Source: Armatimonadota bacterium
GTDB taxonomy: Bacteria; Armatimonadota; Armatimonadia; Armatimonadales; Armatimonadaceae
Length of the DNA: 6,446 nucleotides
Assembly (NCBI GenBank): GCA_014381035.1
Contig: JACMIS010000836.1
Span: forward strand, 1 to 6,446
Direction: 5' to 3'
Part shown: positions 1-4,386 of the stretch, one piece after another
Position numbering within the stretch: position 1 is the first letter of the stretch
Layout of the letters: each line of letters opens with the position of its first letter
The notes under the pieces: generated by a model
Told to the model about the DNA's origin: nothing
Seen by the model: the letters and a program-made list of their open reading frames with translations, nothing else
Database searches by the model: none
Position numbers and translations under genes: made by a program

Positions 1-89
1 AACGTGCGCGATAAGACCCCGTTTTTAATCTGCCAATCCGGTAGCGATTTCAAGTGCTCCGTGATTTCGGTTTCGGTGAGTTTTTTCAT
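1..89 (-). CDS. phhB: 4a-hydroxytetrahydrobiopterin dehydratase (PCD/DCoH family), 5' end only
   Basis: Only the first 29 codons are inside the window; the gene runs off the left edge. The family dehydrates 4a-hydroxytetrahydropterin, recycling the pterin cofactor of aromatic amino acid hydroxylases, and also occurs in bacteria without such hydroxylases, where it may serve molybdopterin or other pterin chemistry. The visible residues match the family's N-terminal pattern: MKKLTETEI, then a Leu-Lys-Ser-Leu-Pro-Asp-Trp (LPxW) motif, then a Gly-Val-Leu-Ser-Arg-Thr stretch where the family has GxLxRxF. The catalytic His-His motif would lie further on and cannot be seen. The ATG (89-87) overlaps the TGA of the upstream aminopeptidase in an ATGA junction, and GGAG lies 8 bases upstream, so the start is well supported. 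The family call rests on a short stretch; the family is about 95-110 residues long. Confidence 0.75.
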   Translation of the reverse strand, partial: MKKLTETEITEHLKSLPDWQIKNGVLSRT

Positions 90-1162
90 CCATTTGTCTC
101 CAGCAGTCGTAGATAGGCAACGAGCAGATCGGCGAGCTTCTGCGTCGCATCCCGGTGCATGATTTCGAACCCGTGTGAGTTTTCCGCCGCGAACCCCAGA
201 GTCACCGGGCGGGCACAAAACCCCCGACTCGCGGCGAGAGTCGCATCCGAACCACCCCGCGTTACCGCCTGCGGTTGAACACCGCATTTGACCGTGCCTC
301 CCGCCGCGTACACGAGCGCGACATCGAGCGGGGACATGGTGGCATAGGAATCGCTGATCCAGAGTGTCGGCGTCGCATCGAGAGTCAATCGCGCATCCGG
401 CGTATTCGGCCCGATTTCCAGTGCCACACAGACCGTCGGTGGTTGCGCCAGAGAGCGAAGCGCGAACAACGCGCCCTCACCGCCGACTTCCTCCGCAACG
501 GTCGCGACAAAAAGAACGTCACTCCCGAACCCGGCGTCTTTCATGGCGCGAAGCGCGAGCAGCCACGAGACACAGTCCGCCCGGTCATCCAGAAAATAGG
601 AGCCGACGCGATTCCCACCGAGCGATTGAACATTCCGACGCTCCCGCGCCATGACGACCCGGCAACCAGGCACAATCCCATGCTCGATGAGTTCGGTGCG
701 GCTCAACCCGGTCCAGACGGTCGTCTGATCCCAGGTGAGTGCTTTGCCGTCGCGTGCCAGTTGCGCCGGTGTATAAGCAGCCGTGGTGTGGATCGAACCG
801 AAACTCAGGATTCCGGTGATGGGGTTCGATCCATCCAGCGGTAATATTTCCACCGGACCCTCGCCCCATTTCCAGGGGTACAACCCGCCGAGCGGCGCGA
901 CGCGCAACTCCCCGCCGCTCTCGTAACCGGTCACCATCGCGGCGATCTCGTCCATATGTGCGGTCACGACGGTAGCGGGGGCATCCGGCAGCGCATCTCC
1001 GGTGCTGGCGAGCAAGTTGCCTTTGGCATCCACCCGATAGGAGACATTCAACCGGATCAGTTGCTCCTCCAGGTATTGACGTACCGCGTCCTCCTGACCG
1101 GGGGGACCGGGTATCTTTACGAGAGCCGTAAGCAGTTCTTCGGGGGTGGGGAAATCGTTCAT
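86..1162 (-). CDS. M42-family metallo-aminopeptidase (TET/glutamyl aminopeptidase-like)
   Basis: 358 residues, a normal length for M42 peptidases, which are cytosolic di-metal aminopeptidases that often form large dodecameric tetrahedra and trim peptides left by proteasome-like proteases. The active-site motifs appear in family order: AHMDEIA (His69, Asp71), LDDRADC (Asp192 as bridging metal ligand), AEEVGGEGA (Glu224 general base, Glu225 ligand), ALEIGPNTPD (Glu249 where the family usually has Asp), and GGSDATLA followed by NSHGFE (His330). No signal peptide or membrane segment is seen, which agrees with a cytoplasmic enzyme. The ATG at 1162 has no convincing Shine-Dalgarno upstream (the sequence before it is a GGTACTGGTACC dyad), and no better in-frame start is present. 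It is followed directly by the pterin dehydratase gene with an ATGA overlap. Substrate preference cannot be read from the sequence; some M42 members were earlier annotated as endoglucanases. Confidence 0.9.
   Translation of the reverse strand: MNDFPTPEELLTALVKIPGPPGQEDAVRQYLEEQLIRLNVSYRVDAKGNLLASTGDALPDAPATVVTAHMDEIAAMVTGYESGGELRVAPLGGLYPWKWGEGPVEILPLDGSNPITGILSFGSIHTTAAYTPAQLARDGKALTWDQTTVWTGLSRTELIEHGIVPGCRVVMARERRNVQSLGGNRVGSYFLDDRADCVSWLLALRAMKDAGFGSDVLFVATVAEEVGGEGALFALRSLAQPPTVCVALEIGPNTPDARLTLDATPTLWISDSYATMSPLDVALVYAAGGTVKCGVQPQAVTRGGSDATLAASRGFCARPVTLGFAAENSHGFEIMHRDATQKLADLLVAYLRLLETNG
98..101 (-). promoter_or_regulatory. Shine-Dalgarno site of the pterin dehydratase gene
   Basis: GGAG on the minus strand with 8 bases to the ATG at 89. 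It lies inside the end of the aminopeptidase gene. It decides the start and means the second gene can be initiated independently as well as by coupling through the ATGA overlap. Confidence 0.6.
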
Positions 1163-1168
1163 ACGTTG

Positions 1169-1180
1169 GGTACCAGTACC
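1169..1180. promoter_or_regulatory. small dyad (GGTAC-CA-GTACC) just upstream of the aminopeptidase start
   Basis: Two perfect 5-base inverted arms separated by 2 bases, ending 6 bases before the aminopeptidase ATG, where a ribosome site would be expected. The same GGTACC core recurs in the -10 region of the tRNA promoter (1233-1242). A role as operator or leader hairpin is inference only. Confidence 0.25.
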
Positions 1181-1191
1181 GTTGGTTTTTG

Positions 1192-1204
1192 CCGCGACTC
1201 GCGG
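1192..1204. promoter_or_regulatory. 13-base near-perfect palindrome CCGCGACTCGCGG in the aminopeptidase/tRNA intergenic region
   Basis: Six-base arms CCGCGA and TCGCGG flank a single central base. The site lies between the minus-strand aminopeptidase start and the plus-strand tRNA promoter, so it could be an operator or a short leader hairpin. There is no T-run on either side in the right place for a terminator. Confidence 0.25.
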
Positions 1205-1213
1205 GATTCATTC

Positions 1214-1242
1214 TTGACAGGCAACTTCCTGAATGGTACCAT
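1214..1242 (+). promoter_or_regulatory. sigma-70-type promoter of the tRNA-Ala gene
   Basis: A perfect -35 hexamer TTGACA (1214-1219), a 17-base spacer and a -10 hexamer TACCAT (1237-1242) preceded by TGn (1234-1236), the extended -10 form. Transcription would start near 1249, leaving a 5' leader of only about 6 bases before the mature tRNA. The -10 is embedded in a perfect 10-base palindrome, ATGGTACCAT (1233-1242). Confidence 0.8.
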
Positions 1243-1254
1243 TTATCTCGTTGC

Positions 1255-1327
1255 GGGGATATAGCTCAGCTGGGAGAGCGCTACATTCGCATTGTAGAGG
1301 TCAGGGGTTCGAGCCCCCTTATCTCCA
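1255..1327 (+). tRNA. tRNA-Ala, anticodon CGC
   Basis: A 73-base cloverleaf. The acceptor stem GGGGATA pairs with TATCTCC, the D arm contains AGCTCAGCTGGGAGAGC, the anticodon stem CTACA/TGTAG (1281-1285, 1293-1297) holds the loop TTCGCAT with anticodon CGC at 1288-1290, and the T arm carries GGTTCGAGCC. The third acceptor pair is G3-U70, the classical identity element for alanyl-tRNA synthetase, so the Ala assignment is firm. The discriminator base is A. The 3' CCA is not encoded (TCC follows), so it must be added by a nucleotidyltransferase. The tRNA reads GCG codons. It is the only gene on the plus strand and is followed by its own terminator. Confidence 0.97.
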
Positions 1328-1335
1328 TCCAAAAC

Positions 1336-1372
1336 AAAGTCGCCCGCCGGTTCATTCCGGCGGGCGACTTTT
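1336..1372. terminator. bidirectional intrinsic terminator
   Basis: A perfect 15-base-pair stem (1336-1350 with 1357-1371) encloses a 6-base loop, TTCATT. The core is GC-rich. On the plus strand it is followed by TTTTCGTTT, ending the tRNA transcript 9 bases after the tRNA. On the minus strand it is followed by TTTGTTTT, ending the foldase lipoprotein transcript, whose stop codon is 12 bases away. The location between two convergent genes fits a shared terminator. Confidence 0.92.
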
Positions 1373-1383
1373 CGTTTCGCTGG

Positions 1384-2541
1384 TTATTTAGGTGCGGTTG
1401 GAGCGGGCATGCCGCCCACCGTTGCCGCCGGGTCCGCGCCGACCGGCGTTGGAACGCTCTGACCGATCCCTGCTTTGTTCGCCGTGTCTTTCACTGCCGT
1501 CCAGACCGCTTCGTACTCTTTGTTTTCCGACTCGAACTTGGCTTGCATTTTCTTCTGCAAAATATCGTTCTTGACCGCCTGGTTTGCCGGTTGTTGCAAT
1601 TTGAGTTGCACCAGTTGGCGACGGACGAGTGGGGCGGCATCCTCGAACGGGATCATGTACTCCGGCAACTTCTTTTCGATTTTGATCCACGCCTTGACCC
1701 CTTTTTGCTGGAAGTCAATCGGACCGAAGAATTTACCTTCCGGAGTCTGAGAAATCTTCGCCTGCATCGCCGGGGCGAGGGTGTTTACCGCGACTGCTTG
1801 CGGTAAAAGTCCGCCGGTGCCGCGCATCGAAATCGGATTCGACTCTTTGGCTACCGCCTCGAACGATTTGCCGCCAGCGAGTGCCTGGGCAATTTTGGTA
1901 TATTCCGGCGACTTTTCCACCGCAACCGCGAGGCGCATCTGGACACGGGCGGGAAGACCGAACGCGGAACGGTATTTCTCGTAGGTTTCGCGCACCTCTT
2001 TTTCGTCGAGTTTCAGCAGTTTGCCGTACAGCGCGGTTTCGGCGAGTTGGACGCGCAGGTCGCTTTTGATCTCGTCCGCGGTCGTGCCCTGCTCCTTCAT
2101 TGCCTCTTCCTGGCTTTTACCGGGGAATTGGGCGACGAAAAGTTTCTTCTGCACATCGAACATTTTGCTGACATCCTCATCGCTCGGCAGGGAACCGTTC
2201 TTGGAGGCTTCCGCCATGATGACGCGATTGCTGATGATCTGATCGAGTACAACACGCTCGGCATTGGTGGGTTGCCCGCCAGGCACGGCGACTGTTTGTC
2301 GTTCCAGTTGGTGCAAATACTCTTTTTCGGTCACGATCTGACCGTTTATTTTTCCGAAAGTCTTTTCGCCGGTGTTACAACCCGAAAGAAGAAGCATAGC
2401 AAGGGCGGCGGCACCGGCAATCGTAGCCAGTGTCAGCGTGTTCCATGTGGCTTGGGAGTTTTTACGGGCAATGGCTAAGGTAATCACCTGCGCCGTCGCA
2501 CGTCGCCGAGCGGGAACCGGGAAAGAGGTTTTACGATTCAA
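1384..2541 (-). CDS. PrsA/SurA-like peptidyl-prolyl isomerase-type foldase lipoprotein
   Basis: A predicted secreted lipoprotein that would help exported proteins fold. From the upstream in-frame ATG at 2559 it would be 391 residues. The TTG at 2541 (385 residues) is preferred because AGGAG sits 8 bases before it while the ATG has no ribosome site. Numbered from that ATG: a long basic N-region, a hydrophobic stretch around 42-59, and lipobox LLSGC with Cys61; a SurA_N-like helical domain about 68-195; a parvulin-like segment about 203-300 (GKSFEAVAKESNP, then a GTGGLLP turn); a helical tail; and a Pro/Ala/Gly-rich C-terminus. The parvulin part is divergent: the family's two active-site histidines are not seen (MRLAVA where xHIL is usual, KAWIKI where xHII is usual), so chaperone activity without isomerase activity is plausible. 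The gene stands alone between a control region and a terminator. Confidence 0.85.
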   Translation of the reverse strand: MNRKTSFPVPARRRATAQVITLAIARKNSQATWNTLTLATIAGAAALAMLLLSGCNTGEKTFGKINGQIVTEKEYLHQLERQTVAVPGGQPTNAERVVLDQIISNRVIMAEASKNGSLPSDEDVSKMFDVQKKLFVAQFPGKSQEEAMKEQGTTADEIKSDLRVQLAETALYGKLLKLDEKEVRETYEKYRSAFGLPARVQMRLAVAVEKSPEYTKIAQALAGGKSFEAVAKESNPISMRGTGGLLPQAVAVNTLAPAMQAKISQTPEGKFFGPIDFQQKGVKAWIKIEKKLPEYMIPFEDAAPLVRRQLVQLKLQQPANQAVKNDILQKKMQAKFESENKEYEAVWTAVKDTANKAGIGQSVPTPVGADPAATVGGMPAPTAPK

Positions 2542-2549
2542 GGAAAAGT

Positions 2550-2554
2550 CTCCT
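2550..2554 (-). promoter_or_regulatory. Shine-Dalgarno site that favours the TTG start of the foldase gene
   Basis: AGGAG on the minus strand, 8 bases upstream of TTG (2541-2539). It lies inside the reading frame if the ATG at 2559 were used, and that ATG has no purine-rich stretch before it. This is the reason the shorter start is chosen. Confidence 0.55.
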
Positions 2555-2562
2555 GACATAAG

Positions 2563-2591
2563 AGTATGGGTATCTAAGGGATATGGGTGAA
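2563..2591 (-). promoter_or_regulatory. weak candidate promoter close to the foldase gene
   Basis: TTCACC (2591-2586) and CATACT (2568-2563) with a 17-base spacer; each hexamer matches consensus at 4 of 6 positions. It would start the mRNA at or inside the ATG at 2559, which would fit use of the TTG start. The match is weak and could be chance. Confidence 0.25.
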
Positions 2592-2699
2592 AAAATTACG
2601 CAAGGTGCAATGTTGTTTGCTAAGGATTTTACGTACTGTCTAATTACGCGATAGCAACGGCAAAGGTTTCCGTCGGGGCACTGAATGACCAAATCGTGC

Positions 2700-2717
2700 T
2701 TCGTGAACAGTCACGAA
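2700..2717. promoter_or_regulatory. 18-base dyad (TTCGTGA-ACAG-TCACGAA) in the foldase control region
   Basis: Perfect 7-base inverted arms around a 4-base centre. It lies about 10-25 bases downstream of the start point expected from the candidate promoter at 2733-2762, a typical repressor position. Without a following T-run on either strand it is unlikely to be a terminator for mltG. It may be an operator for an extracytoplasmic-stress type regulator, but nothing here identifies one. Confidence 0.4.
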
Positions 2718-2732
2718 TATGTCGCCCCGCGA

Positions 2733-2762
2733 ATCGTATCACGTTTTGGAACGGGACGTCAA
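2733..2762 (-). promoter_or_regulatory. candidate promoter in the mltG/foldase intergenic region
   Basis: TTGACG (2762-2757, 5 of 6 consensus), an 18-base spacer, and TACGAT (2738-2733, 4 of 6) preceded by TGn, the extended -10 arrangement also seen at the tRNA promoter. It begins 4 bases after the mltG stop and would give the foldase gene a leader of about 185 bases. The rest of the 200-base gap (2560-2765) shows no open frame or further strong structure. Confidence 0.45.
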
Positions 2763-2765
2763 TTA

Positions 2766-3815
2766 TCAGCGGCTCTGGCGAACCGTCGCGATGTTGCGAT
2801 TATGATCCGCGAGTGTCTTGCCGAAAACATGTGAGCCGTCTGTGCGGGCGACGTAGAACAGAAAGTCGTGTGTCGCCGGATGCAGGGCGGCCTCCAGCGC
2901 ACTCGCGCCCGGATTACAGATCGGACCGGCGGGTAATCCGGCGACGCGATAGGTGTTGTAGGGCGACTCGATTTCGAGGTCCCGGTACAATAAGCGTTCC
3001 TTGTGTTCGCCGCGGGCGTACTGCACCGTGGCGTCAATCTGGAGACGCATCCCGCGCTGAAGACGGTTATAGATCACGCCCGCGATGAGCGGACGGTCTC
3101 CTGCCGTACGTGCTTCCCGTTCCACCATCGCGGCGACATTGACCAGTTCGGCAACCGTTCGACCGGAACGGCGAATATCCTCTCCGTGTCGTTTGGCGAA
3201 CACGGAGTCGAAACTACTCAGCATCCGTTGCGCGATGTCGGCTTCCTCTTCCCCGAGAGGAAAGCGGTACGTATCCGGAAACAGATAGCCTTCCAGTTTC
3301 GCGGGCGGCTGGAATGACGCTTTGAGCGTGTTACCCCGTTCGCTGACGAGTTTGTAGAAGGTCTCCTCCTCACACAGTTCGTTTTTTGCTAACCGCTTCG
3401 CGATCTGGCGCAGGGTAAAGCCCTCGGGGAAAGTCACCCGAACCGTGACGACATCGCCCTTCTCCAGTCGTGAAATAATCGTTGCGACCGATTCGGTCGG
3501 GGCAATATCGTACGTGCCGGGGCGGATCGAAACGCCTTTCGCGCTCATGGCGAAAACGCGGGCGTCGCGAATCAGACGAGACGCTTCTAACTTCTTCCCC
3601 ACGAAATCAACGGTCGAACCCGGCGGGACGGTGATTCGCGCCGGTCGTCCGGTTTTGAGCGCGGGTTGCTTTGCCCAGCGAATATACAGATTTAAACCGA
3701 CCGCCCCGCCGACAAGTATCATTGCAAACAAAACGGCGACGACAACGGCGACAGGGAAACGCTTTTTCGGAGGGGAAGACGGGATCGAGGGGTCGGTAGG
3801 CTCGGGAATAATCAC
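2766..3815 (-). CDS. mltG: MltG endolytic murein transglycosylase (YceG-like)
   Basis: 349 residues, a usual length. MltG is an inner-membrane-anchored enzyme that cleaves nascent glycan strands inside the chain and so helps set peptidoglycan strand length. In order: a short cytoplasmic N-terminus with a PPKKR patch, one membrane anchor at about 21-45, a LysM-like region at about 60-128 (ITVPPGSTVDFVGKKL to ISRLEKGD), then the catalytic YceG domain. The motifs LEGYLFPDTY (174-183), AAMVEREA with Glu232 at the position of the catalytic Glu, IYNRLQRGMRLQIDATVQYA (249-267), SPYNTY (284-289), GLPAGPICNPG (293-303) and FGKTLADHN all match the family. The start is GTG (3815-3813), overlapping the ruvX TGA in a GTGA junction with no Shine-Dalgarno, so translation is probably coupled. 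The domain and residue set is complete and the enzyme looks active. Confidence 0.95.
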   Translation of the reverse strand: MIIPEPTDPSIPSSPPKKRFPVAVVVAVLFAMILVGGAVGLNLYIRWAKQPALKTGRPARITVPPGSTVDFVGKKLEASRLIRDARVFAMSAKGVSIRPGTYDIAPTESVATIISRLEKGDVVTVRVTFPEGFTLRQIAKRLAKNELCEEETFYKLVSERGNTLKASFQPPAKLEGYLFPDTYRFPLGEEEADIAQRMLSSFDSVFAKRHGEDIRRSGRTVAELVNVAAMVEREARTAGDRPLIAGVIYNRLQRGMRLQIDATVQYARGEHKERLLYRDLEIESPYNTYRVAGLPAGPICNPGASALEAALHPATHDFLFYVARTDGSHVFGKTLADHNRNIATVRQSR

Positions 3816-4285
3816 GGGACTTGTTTATCGGCAGACGGTTCCGGTTGCGTCGTCTGCCCCTTTCGCTTTTCGTCGGCGCGGTGGCGCAGGAATGACCTCA
3901 GGATGCTCGCCGCCGCCATTTGGTCAATCTTTTCGCGTCGTTTGGCACGCGAAATATCGGCTTCCAGCATCATCTCCTCGGCATCCGCCGTGGTGCCGTA
4001 TTCGTCGTGCAGAGAAATCGGGAGCGTGGTCATTTTGGACAACGCGCGGGAGAATTCGGTCGCGGCTTGCGCGGAAGGACCATGCGAACCGTCCGCATTG
4101 AGTGGCAGACCGATCACGATAGCCTGAATCTGTTCCCCGGTGGCAAGGCGCAAAATCTCGCCCAGATCATGCCGGAGCGACCGCGAGCGGTGAATCGTGG
4201 TCAGCGGGTATGCCCCAAACTCCAGTTCGTCGCACGCCGCCAACCCGATCCGCTTCGTGCCATAGTCAATCGCGAGAAATCTCAT
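3812..4285 (-). CDS. ruvX: RuvX/YqgF-family RNase H-fold nuclease (putative Holliday junction resolvase / pre-16S rRNA nuclease)
   Basis: 157 residues from the ATG at 4285; an upstream in-frame ATG at 4366 would only add residues encoded by a palindromic repeat, so it is rejected. Family members have been assigned both Holliday junction resolution and 16S rRNA 5'-end processing. The RNase H-like fold signature is clear: MRFLAIDYGTKRIGLA (Asp7), IVIGLPLNADGS (57-67), HDEYGTTADAEEM (Asp94-Glu95) and KIDQMAAASILRSFL (Asp121), giving the expected acidic triad. The family usually has DER followed by a short turn and TT; here Arg is replaced by Tyr96. The C-terminus is a polar, probably disordered tail. 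No ribosome site precedes the ATG because the repeat ends 3 bases upstream. The gene is coupled to mltG through a GTGA overlap, and the alaS - ruvX - mltG order matches other bacteria. Confidence 0.93.
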   Translation of the reverse strand: MRFLAIDYGTKRIGLAACDELEFGAYPLTTIHRSRSLRHDLGEILRLATGEQIQAIVIGLPLNADGSHGPSAQAATEFSRALSKMTTLPISLHDEYGTTADAEEMMLEADISRAKRREKIDQMAAASILRSFLRHRADEKRKGQTTQPEPSADKQVP

Positions 4286-4288
4286 TTG

Positions 4289-4386
4289 GTGGTTGGGTAG
4301 TGCAGGGAGTTGAGTGGTTGGTAGAGATAAATCAGTCGTCGGAATGTTTGACCACTGATTACCCAACCACCCAACTACCTAACCAC
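4289..4386. repeat. 98-base nested palindrome with four copies of an 11-bp motif (GTGGTTRGGTA)
   Basis: Two direct copies on the minus strand (4386-4376 and 4370-4360) face two inverted copies on the plus strand (4289-4299, and 4314-4323 lacking one G). The outer arms extend to 13 bases with one mismatch (4289-4301 and 4374-4386), and an inner perfect 7-base pair, AATCAGT/ACTGATT (4330-4336, 4354-4360), encloses a 17-base loop. The composition (GT-rich one way, AC-rich the other) is unlike the flanking genes. The element supplies the last codons and TAG stop of the membrane protein gene and ends 3 bases before the ruvX ATG. It may be a mobile palindromic (MITE- or REP-like) repeat, or act as an attenuator or mRNA processing hairpin. 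No transposase or target duplication is visible. Confidence 0.75.

Noticed and set aside
585..1211. A 208-codon minus-strand open frame within the aminopeptidase gene
   Set aside because: It is a frame shadow: Arg-rich low-complexity translation with no motif, while the overlapping frame encodes an intact M42 enzyme.
1255..1383. Possible integration site at the tRNA 3' end
   Set aside because: No repeat of the tRNA end, no integrase and no foreign-looking cargo within the window.
1189..1806. A 205-codon plus-strand open frame running through the tRNA and terminator
   Set aside because: It translates the tRNA and a perfect terminator hairpin, so it is not a gene.
3445..4101. A 218-codon plus-strand open frame across mltG and ruvX
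   Set aside because: It is antisense to two well-conserved genes and spans their junction; no ribosome site or motif.
4286..4366. An upstream ATG that would extend ruvX by 27 residues
   Set aside because: The added residues are encoded by the palindromic repeat and have no family resemblance; the family begins just before AIDYGT.
4289..4386. CRISPR-like repeats in the GT/AC-rich stretch
   Set aside because: The motif copies are 11 bases, two direct and two inverted, with no regular spacers; this is a palindrome, not an array.
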